64,000 nt of DNA, from assembly GCF_008932295.1 (NCBI RefSeq), contig NZ_WBWA01000002.1, positions 186,001 to 250,000 on the forward strand, in the 5' to 3' direction. The translations under genes were made by a program, and so were the position numbers. The notes below the pieces were generated by a model, which worked only from the letters and a program-made list of their open reading frames with translations, made no database searches and was not told the origin of the DNA. The DNA comes from Brucella tritici. GTDB lineage: Bacteria; Pseudomonadota; Alphaproteobacteria; Rhizobiales; Rhizobiaceae. Of the stretch, positions 35,296 to 44,579 are shown piece after piece; the stretch's first letter is position 1, and every line of letters starts with the position of its first letter.

Positions 35296-37589
35296 TGCCT
35301 GACCTACTTCTTGAACTCTTTTCCGAAGAAATCCCCGCTCGCATGCAGCGCAAGGCTGCCGGTGATCTGAAAAAGATGATTACCGATGGTCTGGTGGAAG
35401 CCGGTCTCACCTATGAAGCCGCGACCGCTTACTGGACGCCGCGTCGTCTGACGCTCGATATTCGCGGCCTCACCGTGCGTTCCAAGGACGTGCACGAAGA
35501 CATCAAAGGCCCGTCGGTCACAGCGCCGGAACAGGCCATTCAGGGTTTTCTGCGCAAGGCTGGTCTCACTGATGTTTCTCAGGCCCATGTCCACTCCGAT
35601 CCGAAGAAGGGTGATTTCTATGTCGCCCATCTGACGAAGCCGGGCCGCGCAGCGGAAGAGATCGTCGCCGAACTGGTGCCGCAGACGATCCGCAATTTCC
35701 CGTGGCCGAAATCCATGCGCTGGGGTGCGGCTTCTGCCAGGCCGGGTTCGCTTCGTTGGGTGCGCCCGCTGCAGTCGATCCTCTGCACCTTCGGTCCTGA
35801 AACCGAGGAAACAGTGGTCATCGATTTCGATGTCGATGGCATCAAGTCCGGCAATGTCACCTATGGCCATCGTTTCCTGAGCGACGGTCAGGCAATCAAG
35901 GTGCGCCGCTTCGAGGATTATGTCGAAAAACTCGAAAAGGCTTTCGTGGTTCTCGACGCGGAGCGCCGCAAGGAAATCATTTCGCAGGACGCGCATAATC
36001 TCGCCTTCGCTTCCGGTCTTGAGCTGGTCGAAGACGACGGGCTTCTGGAAGAAGTGTCCGGTCTGGTCGAATGGCCGGTCGTGCTGATGGGCGAATTCGA
36101 GGAAGAATTCCTGGCCATTCCGCCGGAAGTCATCCGCCTCACCATCCGCGCCAACCAGAAGTGCTTCGTCACCCGCAAGCAGGGCGAAGCCGAAGCGCTT
36201 TCCAACAAGTTCATTCTTGTATCGAACATTGCAGCCCGCGACGGCGGCACGGAAATCGCCTATGGCAACGGCAAGGTCGTGCGCGCACGCCTGTCGGATG
36301 CGCTCTATTTCTGGCACACTGATCAGCATGATCTGCCCGACCTCGACAAGCTGGCCGCCTCGGCGGAAAAGTTCGGTCTTGACCTGAAAAAGCCGCTCGA
36401 TCAGCGCATGGCGCGTCTGGATGCACTGAATGTGACCTTCCATGCCAAGCTCGGCACGCAAGGCGCACGCGTTGAACGCATTCGCGAACTGGCTGCGCAG
36501 ATTGCGCCGTTAGTGGGTGCCGATCCGAAGCTTGCTGCGCGCGCGGCAGTTCTGGCAAAGGCTGACCTCACCACGGAAGTTGTCGGCGAGTTCCCTGAGC
36601 TTCAGGGTGCGATGGGCCGCAAATATGCGTTGCTTCAGGGCGAAGACGATGCCGTCGCCGCTGCAATTGAAGAACATTACAAGCCGCAAGGTCCGTCCGA
36701 TGTGGTGCCGAAGAACCCGGTTTCGGTTGCCGTTGCGCTTGCCGACAAGCTCGATACGCTGGTCGGTTTCTGGGCGATCGACGAAAAGCCGACCGGCTCG
36801 AAGGACCCGTTTGCGCTGCGCCGCGCGGCATTGGGCGTGATCCGTCTCCTGCTGTCACAGGAATGGAAGTTCCCACTGCTGCCGCTCTTCCGTTCGGCCT
36901 TTGCCGCGCTCAAAGAAGGTCAGGTCCAGCGCAAGCTGCGCGAATTTGAAGCCAAGCTTGCTGCGGAAAACTCCGGTGATGTCGACGGCGAGCAGGATGT
37001 CGACAACGCATTGGCCAGCTATGAAAAGCAGGTTCGCGCCGAGGCAGAAGCATCGTCCGAGCCGGTGCTGGCCGATCTTCTGTCCTTCTTCCACGACCGT
37101 TTCAAGGTACATCTGAAGGAAGAAGGCGCGCGCTACGACGCCATCGACGCCGTACTGTCGCCGGAAGCCGACAATCTGCTGCTGGTTGCCCGTCGTCTGG
37201 AAGCGCTGATCGTCTTCATCAATGAGGAAGACGGCAAGAACCTTCTGGCTGGCACCAAGCGCGCCGCCAACATCCTCGCTGCCGAAGAGAAGAAGGGTAC
37301 GAAGGTTGCGCAAAGCGTGAGTGCGTCTCTTCTTCGCGAAGCGGAAGAGAAGGCATTGTTTGAAGCCGTCACTCTGGCTTCGCAAGATGCCGAGGCTGCA
37401 ATTGCCCGTGAAGATTTCAACGGTGCGATGCTGGCGCTCGCCAAGCTGCGCGGTCCGGTCGATACGTTCTTCGAAAAAGTGCTGGTGAACGACGAGGACG
37501 AGAATGTCCGCGCCAATCGTCTGGCATTGCTCGACCAGATTCGTGCGGCAACCGGCAAAGTGGCGGATTTCTCCAAGATCGCGGGCTGA
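35295..37589 (+). CDS. glyS: Glycyl-tRNA synthetase beta subunit
   Basis: The 764-residue protein starts [21 protein letters not shown], as in other beta subunits, and ends with the anticodon-binding and HD-like regions. It is needed for tRNA-Gly recognition and stability of the tetramer. Its start overlaps the glyQ stop by one base, so the two are made in equal amounts. It has no frameshift; the very acidic or charged middle is normal for the family. A large palindromic repeat follows. Confidence 0.95.
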   Translation: MPDLLLELFSEEIPARMQRKAAGDLKKMITDGLVEAGLTYEAATAYWTPRRLTLDIRGLTVRSKDVHEDIKGPSVTAPEQAIQGFLRKAGLTDVSQAHVHSDPKKGDFYVAHLTKPGRAAEEIVAELVPQTIRNFPWPKSMRWGAASARPGSLRWVRPLQSILCTFGPETEETVVIDFDVDGIKSGNVTYGHRFLSDGQAIKVRRFEDYVEKLEKAFVVLDAERRKEIISQDAHNLAFASGLELVEDDGLLEEVSGLVEWPVVLMGEFEEEFLAIPPEVIRLTIRANQKCFVTRKQGEAEALSNKFILVSNIAARDGGTEIAYGNGKVVRARLSDALYFWHTDQHDLPDLDKLAASAEKFGLDLKKPLDQRMARLDALNVTFHAKLGTQGARVERIRELAAQIAPLVGADPKLAARAAVLAKADLTTEVVGEFPELQGAMGRKYALLQGEDDAVAAAIEEHYKPQGPSDVVPKNPVSVAVALADKLDTLVGFWAIDEKPTGSKDPFALRRAALGVIRLLLSQEWKFPLLPLFRSAFAALKEGQVQRKLREFEAKLAAENSGDVDGEQDVDNALASYEKQVRAEAEASSEPVLADLLSFFHDRFKVHLKEEGARYDAIDAVLSPEADNLLLVARRLEALIVFINEEDGKNLLAGTKRAANILAAEEKKGTKVAQSVSASLLREAEEKALFEAVTLASQDAEAAIAREDFNGAMLALAKLRGPVDTFFEKVLVNDEDENVRANRLALLDQIRAATGKVADFSKIAG

Positions 37590-37617
37590 TAATCAGCCAC
37601 GTGCGGCTCCATTTTCC

Positions 37618-37760
37618 CTCATCCTGAGGAGCCTCCCTGAGCTTGTCGAAGGGAGGCGTCTCGAAGGGCTGAGGGAAAACGCACAGCGCCTGTCGCGCCC
37701 GTCGATTTTGCTTTCGCCTTCGATCCTTCGAGACGGCCCTGCGGACCTCCTCAGGATGAG
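37618..37760. repeat. Long palindromic repeat (CTCATCCTGAGGAG type) downstream of glyS
   Basis: The outer arms CTCATCCTGAGGAG (37618-37631) and CTCCTCAGGATGAG (37747-37760) are exact complements. Inside, GTCTCGAAGG (37658-37667) and CCTTCGAGAC (37725-37734) form a second stem, and GCTTGTCGAAGG occurs within the left half. A shorter copy lies at 46949-47018. Repeats with these words are widespread between genes of alphaproteobacteria, as I recall; their role is unknown. Confidence 0.8.
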
Positions 37761-37786
37761 AGGCGAGGGGCTGGCGCCATTTTTGT

Positions 37787-38194
37787 TTACTTCAGGCTGG
37801 GTCTGAGTTCGAGCGAACTGAGATCGATTTCATCCGATGCTCCGGCCCAGGGGTCGCCAACGACGCGCACCGGCTTTGTGGGGTCAAAGTCTTCTGCTGG
37901 CGCGGCGGCCGGCTCAAGCAGATCGTCCGGGACGGGCTGGCCCTGCATACGCGCCATATAGGCACGGGCGCGCTTGCGGCGAGCCTCGATTGCCTTCTGT
38001 GCGTCGAGTTCCGCAGCCTGCTTTTGTACACAGGCGCCGCAGATCGGCAGGCCATTGGCGCCGATCTTGTCATAGCCGATATAATCGATGGAGCCGACCT
38101 GATAGGGCGATGCCGTGCGCTCCCCCCCATTTGCGGAAGCAATTGCGGGCAGTCCGATGGCCGTCAGCGAAATAGCGATAAATCGCGATAACAT
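37787..38194 (-). CDS. Secreted protein of unknown function
   Basis: The 135-residue product has a signal peptide (MLSRFIAISLTAIGLPAIASA) and a mature part with a CGAC motif (LPICGACVQKQAA), a coiled-coil (AELDAQKAIEARRKRARAYMARMQ) and an acidic tail. The CXXC pair could be a redox or metal site, but I do not recognise a family. It faces Sua5 with 198 bases between the two genes, and no operon partner is evident. Confidence 0.55.
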   Translation of the reverse strand: MLSRFIAISLTAIGLPAIASANGGERTASPYQVGSIDYIGYDKIGANGLPICGACVQKQAAELDAQKAIEARRKRARAYMARMQGQPVPDDLLEPAAAPAEDFDPTKPVRVVGDPWAGASDEIDLSSLELRPSLK

Positions 38195-38392
38195 TATTCA
38201 CCTCACGCATGAATAATATCATTATGCCCTGAAAAACCTAACAAAACGCAATTTTTCATGCGCAATCGCGATCGTCTTGCCGTGATTGTGTCGGGATAGG
38301 GGAGGAGCTTGCTTGCACATCGCTTGCACCGGGGCTTGAGCTTGTGTAGGCAGAACGGGCTTAACTTGGGACGCCCGAGAGGCGGAAAACCA

Positions 38393-39376
38393 GTGTCCGA
38401 TATAGTCAAATTCGATGATGAGGCAGTCCAGCGCGCGGTGGAAGTGCTGCGGCGCGGCGGTCTCGTCGCCATTCCAACCGAAACAGTCTATGGCCTTGCC
38501 GCCGACGCTTCCAACGGCGAGGGTGTGGCGGGTATTTTCGCGGCCAAGGGGCGGCCTCAGTTCAATCCGCTGATTGCGCATGTGAGCGGCATCGCCATGG
38601 CGGAGCGCTATGTCACTTTCGACGCCCTTTCACGCAAGCTTGCCGAACTGTTCTGGCCCGGTCCATTGACCATCGTGCTGCCGCTGAAGGACAGGCAGGA
38701 TACGGACCGCCTCATTTATCGCCCGATCCATCCGCTTGTGACCGCCGGACTTTCGACCCTTGCCATCCGCATGCCGCTTGGCCGTGTGCGCGATATCATC
38801 GAGGAGCTTGATAGTCCGGTTGCAGCGCCAAGCGCCAACACGTCAGGTCGCATCAGCCCGACAAGCGCCGATGCGGTTGCAGACGATCTCGGCAGCAAGC
38901 TTGATCTGATCCTTGATGCCGGTCCTTGTGGTGTTGGGGTTGAATCCACCATCGTCAAGGTAGACGGTAATAAAGTACATCTGCTCCGTCCCGGCGGGCT
39001 GGCTGCGGAAGAAATCGAAGCCGTGATTGGTGAGAAGCTCGTGCGCGCCGACCACACATCGGCAATTCAGGCGCCGGGCATGATGGCCTCGCATTATGCG
39101 CCTGATGCTGCGATGCGGCTTGGTGTCGGCTCGGTGCAGCCGGGGGAAGCGCTGCTTGCCTTTGGCCCGCAGCGTGTGGCCGGGGCTGATGCGGCAAGGG
39201 CGATCATGAACCTGAGCGCCGATGGCAATTTGCGGGAAGCAGCGGCCAATCTGTTCGATTTCATGCGCAGGCTGGACGCGACAGGCGCCTCCACCATCGC
39301 CGTCGAGCCTATCCCCTTTGAAGGTCTCGGCGAGGCCATCAACGACCGTTTGAAACGCGCGGCGGCCCCGCGTTAA
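38393..39376 (+). CDS. Threonylcarbamoyl-AMP synthase (Sua5/YwlC type)
   Basis: The 327-residue protein has the YrdC domain (residues 1-190) with AIPTETVYGLAADA, KGRPQFNPLIAH and APSANTSGRISPT, followed by the Sua5-specific domain. It makes threonylcarbamoyl-AMP for the t6A base of tRNA. I choose GTG 38393, which gives VSDIVKF at the family start and has GAGAGGCGG upstream. The open frame to 38309 is unlikely. It is followed closely by an FAD-linked oxidase gene. Confidence 0.88.
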   Translation: MSDIVKFDDEAVQRAVEVLRRGGLVAIPTETVYGLAADASNGEGVAGIFAAKGRPQFNPLIAHVSGIAMAERYVTFDALSRKLAELFWPGPLTIVLPLKDRQDTDRLIYRPIHPLVTAGLSTLAIRMPLGRVRDIIEELDSPVAAPSANTSGRISPTSADAVADDLGSKLDLILDAGPCGVGVESTIVKVDGNKVHLLRPGGLAAEEIEAVIGEKLVRADHTSAIQAPGMMASHYAPDAAMRLGVGSVQPGEALLAFGPQRVAGADAARAIMNLSADGNLREAAANLFDFMRRLDATGASTIAVEPIPFEGLGEAINDRLKRAAAPR

Positions 39377-39401
39377 CATCCTCCTATGTAAGAGACAGAC
39401 T

Positions 39402-40814
39402 ATGCTGGACACCGCTCTGATCGAACGTTTCTCCGCCATCGTGGGCGAAAAGAATGCGCTCACCGCGCCGGAAGATCTCGCCGCTTATCTCGTCGAGCAG
39501 CGCGATCTCTATCACGGTCGCACACCTCTCGTCCTTCGTCCGGGTTCGACGGAGGAAGTTGCGGCGATCATGAAGCTTGCCAGCGAGACGAAAACGCCGG
39601 TGGTGCCGCAGGGTGGCAATACGGGCCTCGTCGGCGGCCAGCAGCCCGATGAAAGCGGCGCAGCCATCATTCTGTCGCTCGGACGGATGAACCGCATCCG
39701 CAATCTCGATACGGTCGGCAATCTGGTAACGCTTGAAGCGGGTGTTATTCTGAAGAACCTTCAGGAAGCCGCTGAAAAAGCCGGCCGCCTGTTTCCGCTG
39801 TCGCTGGGTGCCGAAGGCTCTTGCCAGATCGGCGGCAATCTTGGCTCCAACGCTGGCGGTACGGCAGTGCTTGCCTATGGCAACATGCGCGAGCTCTGCC
39901 TCGGCCTTGAAGTTGTGCTGCCGACCGGAGAGATTCTCAACGATCTTCGCTATGTGAAGAAGGACAATACCGGCTACGACCTGAAAGACCTTTTCGTCGG
40001 CTCGGAAGGAACGCTTGGCGTCATCACAGCGGCAGTATTGAAAATCTTCCCGCAGCCGAAGGGCAAGGGCGTGGCCTATGCGGGCCTGCGCAATCCGGAG
40101 GATGTGCTGCGCCTGTTCCAGCTTGCGACGGAACATGCAGGCCCGTCGCTGACCGGCTTCGAATTGATGCCGCGCGTGGGTGTGGAATTTACAGTGCGCC
40201 ATGTCGATGGCGTGCGCGATCCGCTCGAAAGCCAGCATGACTGGTATGTGCTGATCGATATTTCCTCTACCCGTTCGGAAGAAGATGCGCGCACGACGCT
40301 GGAAACGATCCTGACCGAAGCCTTTGAGAGCGACATTATTCAGGATGCGGCCATTGGCGAAAGCGTGGCGCAGGCACAGTCCTTCTGGAAGATGCGTGAG
40401 GAAATGTCCTGGGCACAGAAGCCGGAGGGTGGCTCGATCAAGCACGATATATCCGTGCCTGTTGCTTCCATCCCCGCCTTCATCCACGAAGCCAATGCCG
40501 CGACGCTGGAAATGATCCCCGGTGCGCGCATCGTCTGCTTCGGCCATATCGGTGACGGTAATCTGCATTACAACGTTTCGCAGCCTGTTGGCGCTGACAA
40601 GGAAGCCTTCCTTGCGCGCTGGCACGAACTGAACCATCGCATCCACACGATCGTCGCGAGCTATACGGGTTCGATTTCGGCTGAACACGGCATTGGTCAG
40701 CTCAAGCGGGAAGAACTGGCTTTCTTCAAGCAGGATGTTGCGCTCGACCTGATGCGCCGCATCAAGTCGGCTTTCGATCCGGCAGGCATCATGAACCCCG
40801 GCAAGGTTCTGTAA
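39402..40814 (+). CDS. FAD-linked oxidoreductase (D-2-hydroxyacid dehydrogenase family)
   Basis: The 470-residue enzyme has the FAD_binding_4 loop PQGGNTGLVGGQ near residue 70 and the C-terminal FAD-oxidase domain with FGHIGDGNLHYNV and SAEHGIGQLKRE. It resembles D-2-hydroxyglutarate or D-lactate dehydrogenases, which reduce a quinone or flavoprotein; the true substrate is not decided here. It follows Sua5 by 25 bases and ends at a strong terminator. A long open frame on the opposite strand is a shadow. Confidence 0.88.
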   Translation: MLDTALIERFSAIVGEKNALTAPEDLAAYLVEQRDLYHGRTPLVLRPGSTEEVAAIMKLASETKTPVVPQGGNTGLVGGQQPDESGAAIILSLGRMNRIRNLDTVGNLVTLEAGVILKNLQEAAEKAGRLFPLSLGAEGSCQIGGNLGSNAGGTAVLAYGNMRELCLGLEVVLPTGEILNDLRYVKKDNTGYDLKDLFVGSEGTLGVITAAVLKIFPQPKGKGVAYAGLRNPEDVLRLFQLATEHAGPSLTGFELMPRVGVEFTVRHVDGVRDPLESQHDWYVLIDISSTRSEEDARTTLETILTEAFESDIIQDAAIGESVAQAQSFWKMREEMSWAQKPEGGSIKHDISVPVASIPAFIHEANAATLEMIPGARIVCFGHIGDGNLHYNVSQPVGADKEAFLARWHELNHRIHTIVASYTGSISAEHGIGQLKREELAFFKQDVALDLMRRIKSAFDPAGIMNPGKVL

Positions 40815-40840
40815 AAATAGCACAATTCCAGGAAGTAAGA

Positions 40841-40868
40841 CGGGCGGTATTAACCGCCCGTTTTTTTT
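40841..40868 (+). terminator. Rho-independent terminator after the FAD-linked oxidase
   Basis: The stem CGGGCGGT (40841-40848) and ACCGCCCG (40853-40860) is followed by eight T residues. Confidence 0.92.
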
Positions 40869-41056
40869 AGTAAACACTTCTTCAGAAGAATTTCCGAATT
40901 CTTACACCTGGTTGTAATCTGCTAACCAAAGGAAAAGGCAGGGAAAAGTTAACTTAACTCATTAAGCCCGTCGGTAATAAACCGCGCCTATTCTCCATCT
41001 CAACGAAGAGCAAAAAGCTTGACAAAGGGAAGTCGGAAAAACCGGCTCTCAAAAAA

Positions 41057-41100
41057 GCAAGTCCAGCAAAAGTGTGCAGCGGTTTTGCGTTCGGACTTGC
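41057..41100. repeat. REP-like palindrome upstream of the DUF6101 gene
   Basis: Ends GCAAGTCC (41057-41064) and GGACTTGC (41093-41100) enclose the core AGCAAAAGTGTGCAGCGGTT. It is hairpin 1 of the composite family without the second hairpin. It lies inside an open frame that extends upstream of the chosen start of the next gene, so the frame there is not coding. Confidence 0.7.
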
Positions 41101-41132
41101 GCAAAAAAGACAGAGAGACAGAGGCGTCGAAA

Positions 41133-41699
41133 ATGATGAGCAAGGGACTGAAGCCCGACTGGGCAGGACGGGAATTGCGGCTCGATCCGTTTCACTTTCC
41201 GCAGGTTGTGAGCTACGCGACCCATGACGGGAGCAGCGACGTTACCTTCACCATCAATGAGCGCGGCGCTGTGATCCGGCAGGTTCTGCCTTCAAGCGGC
41301 CTGCCGATGTCGATCGCTCTCCCGGCCAACGCATTTGTCGGCGTTGCCGCCCGTGCAGTGGAAGACGAGTTCGGCGAAATCACGGTGACGCTGGAGCTGA
41401 TGCATGAAGACCCGCAGCTTTCCGTTCCCCTGCTTGTCGCACATGATCTGACCGACGTTGCAGCCGACTGGCGCGCCTGGGCCGCAAGCTTCAATCTGCC
41501 GATGATGCTGGTTGAGGAAGACGGCGTCGCCCGCCCGCTTTACGAAAGCACGGGCGCGGTCCGCACCAGTCAGCCGCAGGCTCGTCGTCAGGGACAAGAG
41601 CCGCGCCGTCGCCGTCCGCGTTTTCTCGCTCGCCGCAAGACCGGTACGCTTGGCGTCCGTCTGGTGATCTCGGGCAAGGAAATTATCGCTCGAAATTGA
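41133..41699 (+). CDS. DUF6101-family protein
   Basis: The 188-residue product has a conserved N-terminal part (GRELRLDPFHFPQVVSYA), a beta-rich middle, and a very basic C-terminal tail (RRQGQEPRRRRPRFLARRKT) that suggests binding of nucleic acid or phospholipid. I name it by family only; the function is unknown. ATG 41133 is chosen; ATG 41136 is next to it. A cluster of TTAA words near 40949-40966 upstream may hold its regulatory site. Confidence 0.7.
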   Translation: MMSKGLKPDWAGRELRLDPFHFPQVVSYATHDGSSDVTFTINERGAVIRQVLPSSGLPMSIALPANAFVGVAARAVEDEFGEITVTLELMHEDPQLSVPLLVAHDLTDVAADWRAWAASFNLPMMLVEEDGVARPLYESTGAVRTSQPQARRQGQEPRRRRPRFLARRKTGTLGVRLVISGKEIIARN

Positions 41700-41704
41700 A
41701 TTGG

Positions 41705-41735
41705 AAAGGGTCGCTTGAGAAAAGCGACCCCTTCA
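41705..41735 (+). terminator. Hairpin after the DUF6101 gene
   Basis: GGGTCGCTT (41708-41716) pairs with AAGCGACCC (41722-41730), extended by AAA and CTT. No T tract is present, so it is a moderate candidate for a terminator. Confidence 0.5.
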
Positions 41736-41776
41736 AAAATTTAGGCTGACCTCCAAAAAGCCCCCGGATGTCTTGG

Positions 41777-41807
41777 GGCGCATCCCGAAAATCGGAAAAG
41801 ATGCGCC
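41777..41807. repeat. Shortened REP-like hairpin near the acyl-CoA genes
   Basis: Ends GGCGCATC (41777-41784) and GATGCGCC (41800-41807) enclose CCCGAAAATCGGAAAA. It is 31 bases long and carries only the start of the REP core. It lies downstream of the enoyl-CoA isomerase-like gene on the minus strand. Confidence 0.55.
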
Positions 41808-41828
41808 CGCGAAAGAAGACATTCGGGT

Positions 41829-42581
41829 TTATTTTTTGCGCATAAGGAAGGCCATGACAGCCTCGCGGGCTTCATCCGAAGTCAGTCGTTCGGCGAAATG
41901 CCTGGCCTCGCGGGTGATGCGATCAGCGATATTCTCGGCGGGCAGGCGCATCAGGGCGCGGGCAATCTGCATGGCCTGCGGCGGTTTGGCGGCAATCTCT
42001 TCCGCCGCCTTCATCACTTCCGTCTCCAGCGCATCCTCGGCAACGATCTGATAGACGATCCCGGCTTCCTGCGCGGCTTCCGCTGTGAAGCCGTGGCCGA
42101 GCGCCAAGAGGGCAAAGGCCTTCTGACGGCCCATCAGCGACGGCGCAAGCAGGCTGGAACCTGCTTCCGGCACGAGGCCGAGATCGACAAACGGCGTGCG
42201 GAATAGAGCGCGCTGCGTTGCAAAAGTCAGATCGCAGTGAAAATGGATCGTCGTGCCGACCCCGATGGCGAGACCATCGACGCCCGAAACGATAGGCTTT
42301 TGGGTTTCTGCCAGCGGAATGAGGAAATCCAGAATTTCACTGCCGAAACTGCTGTCGCCCGTCGCAGCCGCCATGAAATCCTGCATGTCATTGCCGGAGG
42401 AAAAAGCGCCCGGACTCCCCAGAAACACATGCACACGCACGGCGTCATCGGCATCGCCGTCCTTGAGCGCCTTTGCCATAGTGGCATACATGGCGCGGGT
42501 GATGGCGTTTTTCTTTTCGGGCCGGTTAAGACGGATGATCTGGACCGCGCCTTTGCGTTCGATCAGGATATGTTCGCTCAT
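41829..42581 (-). CDS. Crotonase-family protein, isomerase-like (enoyl-CoA hydratase superfamily)
   Basis: The 250-residue protein has the crotonase fold: PEKKNAITRAMY, the oxyanion-hole segment GAFSSGNDMQDF, and GVDGLAIGVGTTIHFHCD. The two catalytic glutamates of true enoyl-CoA hydratases appear replaced (T111 and F131 at the aligned positions by eye), while E139 in LVPEAGSS matches the catalytic glutamate of delta3-delta2-enoyl-CoA isomerases. So an isomerase role is more likely than hydration. It lies 2 bases downstream of the acyl-CoA dehydrogenase gene on the same strand, as expected for a fatty acid breakdown unit. Confidence 0.8.
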   Translation of the reverse strand: MSEHILIERKGAVQIIRLNRPEKKNAITRAMYATMAKALKDGDADDAVRVHVFLGSPGAFSSGNDMQDFMAAATGDSSFGSEILDFLIPLAETQKPIVSGVDGLAIGVGTTIHFHCDLTFATQRALFRTPFVDLGLVPEAGSSLLAPSLMGRQKAFALLALGHGFTAEAAQEAGIVYQIVAEDALETEVMKAAEEIAAKPPQAMQIARALMRLPAENIADRITREARHFAERLTSDEAREAVMAFLMRKK

Positions 42582-42583
42582 GC

Positions 42584-44362
42584 TTACGCCTCCAGCGCAG
42601 ATTTGGCGGCGGCAAGGCTGGCAGCGCCGGTGATGACGGTGTCCTTCAGGGACGATACTTCGGCAAGCATGTTTTCCGCGAAGAAGCGGCTCAGCACTGC
42701 GCGACCGCTGTCGCCGTCCGCAAGTGCTGCACGCGCGAGATAGGCGCCGCCTGAAACGAGCGACAAAAGCCGCTGATAAGGCGTGGCCCCGGCAAGTGCC
42801 GCTTCGATCTGCCCTTCGGCAACGGCCTTTTGCAGCCAGTCCGTGGCTTCGCGGGCCTCATTGATGGCCTTGGAAAGGCGCGTGCCGGTTTCACCGAGTT
42901 CCGGACGATTGGATGCCGCGGCCTTGTCGGCATCGCCTTCGAGTTCTGCGAGGAAGCCCTTGATGTGCTCGCCATGACCGAGCGGCAGCTTGCGCGCCAC
43001 AAGGTCGATGGCCTGAATGCCATTGGTGCCTTCGTAGATCGGGGTGATGCGGGCATCGCGCAGCAATTGCGCGGCACCTGTCTCTTCGATGAAGCCCATG
43101 CCGCCGTGGATCTGGATGCCCAGCGAAGCAACATCCACACCCGCATCGGTCGCGAAGCTCTTGGCGAGTGGCGTCAGCAGACCGGCGCGATCCGACCAGA
43201 ATTGCTGGTCTGCGCCATCCGTTGCATGGCTCATATCAATGGCATGTGCGCAGGAATAGGTGATCGAACGGGCAACCTGCGTCAGCGCCTTCATGGTCAG
43301 CAACATGCGCTGCACGTCTGGGTGTTCGATGATCGGGCTCATGCCGTCTTTCGGGTCAGCACCGATGGCGCGGCCCTGCTTGCGCTCCTTGGCATAGGCC
43401 AGCGCCTGCTGATAGGCGGCCTCGGCAACGCCGACACCCTGAATGCCGACCAGAAGGCGGGCATTGTTCATCATGGTGAACATGCAGGCTAACCCGCGAT
43501 TTTCCTCGCCGATCAGGTAGCCGACGGCCCCCTGTTCCTCACCTTTCACGAAACCGTCGCCATAGATCATGGTGCAGGTCGGCGAGGCATGGATGCCCAT
43601 CTTGTGTTCAAGGCCAGAGCAGAACAGATCGTTCCTGCGACCGAGCGAGCCGTCATTATTGACGAGGAATTTAGGCACGAGGAAAAGCGAAATGCCCTTC
43701 GTTCCAGCCGGGGCATCGGGCAGGCGAGCCAGCACCAGATGCACGATATTGTCGGTCAGGTCATGCTCGCCATAGGTGATGAAAATCTTCTGGCCGAAGA
43801 TGCGATAGCTACCGTCACCGGCGCGTTCTGCACGGGTGCGAAGTACGCCAAGATCGGAACCGGCGTGCGGTTCGGTCAGGTTCATCGTGCCCATCCACTC
43901 GCCGGAAATGAGCTTTTCGAGATAGATATCCTTCAATTCCTTGGAGGCGTGCTTTTCCAGCGCTTCGACAGCACCCATGGTCAGCGTCGGCGCAATGGCG
44001 AATGCAAGCGTGCCGGAATTCCACATTTCGCTGACGGCGACCGACATCATGGTCGGCAGGCCCTGACCGCCATAGTCCGGCGTGCCGGTTAGCGAGTTCC
44101 AGCCGCCCGCGATCCAGTCGCGGTAAAGGTCTTTCCAGCCCGGGGCGGTGGTGACGACACCGTCCTTAACGGTAGCACCGTTGCGGTCGCCGGAAATGCG
44201 CAACGGCTCGACGCGCTCGGCTGCAAATCTTCCGGCTTCTTCGAGAATGGCTTCGGCCAGATCGGCGGAAAATTCGGGAAAGCGGTTGTCTTCCAGCGCT
44301 TTCTCAAGCCCCGCAACCTTCATCAGCGTATGGGAAATTTCAGAAACCGGCGCGCGATACAT
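42584..44362 (-). CDS. Acyl-CoA dehydrogenase (large, with C-terminal extension)
   Basis: At 592 residues this is longer than the usual 380 and fits the AidB/DmdC-like branch with an extra C-terminal domain. The FAD and substrate motifs are present, such as TEPHAGSDLGVLRTRA, and the catalytic glutamate in the IYEGTNGIQAIDLVARK segment. It should oxidise acyl-CoA esters and pass electrons to electron-transfer flavoprotein. The chain length is not clear. It is followed by the isomerase-like gene after two bases. Confidence 0.86.
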   Translation of the reverse strand: MYRAPVSEISHTLMKVAGLEKALEDNRFPEFSADLAEAILEEAGRFAAERVEPLRISGDRNGATVKDGVVTTAPGWKDLYRDWIAGGWNSLTGTPDYGGQGLPTMMSVAVSEMWNSGTLAFAIAPTLTMGAVEALEKHASKELKDIYLEKLISGEWMGTMNLTEPHAGSDLGVLRTRAERAGDGSYRIFGQKIFITYGEHDLTDNIVHLVLARLPDAPAGTKGISLFLVPKFLVNNDGSLGRRNDLFCSGLEHKMGIHASPTCTMIYGDGFVKGEEQGAVGYLIGEENRGLACMFTMMNNARLLVGIQGVGVAEAAYQQALAYAKERKQGRAIGADPKDGMSPIIEHPDVQRMLLTMKALTQVARSITYSCAHAIDMSHATDGADQQFWSDRAGLLTPLAKSFATDAGVDVASLGIQIHGGMGFIEETGAAQLLRDARITPIYEGTNGIQAIDLVARKLPLGHGEHIKGFLAELEGDADKAAASNRPELGETGTRLSKAINEAREATDWLQKAVAEGQIEAALAGATPYQRLLSLVSGGAYLARAALADGDSGRAVLSRFFAENMLAEVSSLKDTVITGAASLAAAKSALEA

Positions 44363-44529
44363 CTTTCCTCCACATCGTGCTCATCGAGGCTCCTCCTCGG
44401 GAACCCCGGCCTCCAATCTGCCAGCGGGCAGAGGGAGTATCAGTCTTCTTCATGATAAGAGCTACCGGCTTATTACGTAAACGTCAATATTTTCTCGCAG
44501 CCTATTGCATGATGAAAACAGGCTCCAAT

Positions 44530-44555
44530 CGCATCCTATCTGTCAAAAGGATGCG
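44530..44555. repeat. Hairpin downstream of purD
   Basis: Arms CGCATCCT (44530-44537) and AGGATGCG (44548-44555) are exact complements with a ten-base loop. No T tract follows in the purD direction, so it may be a weak terminator or a remnant of a palindromic repeat. Confidence 0.4.
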
Positions 44556-44579
44556 ATCATGCCGGTGCCGTCAATAAAA

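Noticed and set aside
39384..40877. A 497-codon open frame on the minus strand opposite the FAD-linked oxidase
   Set aside because: It is antisense to a well-recognised gene, has no family features, and reflects the codon bias of the G+C-rich sense gene. The same applies to long antisense frames opposite der (9223-10563) and the deacetylase-like gene (55244-56179).
44377..44577. A 66-codon frame between the acyl-CoA dehydrogenase and purD genes
   Set aside because: No start signal and no recognisable composition; it crosses a hairpin that is more likely noncoding.
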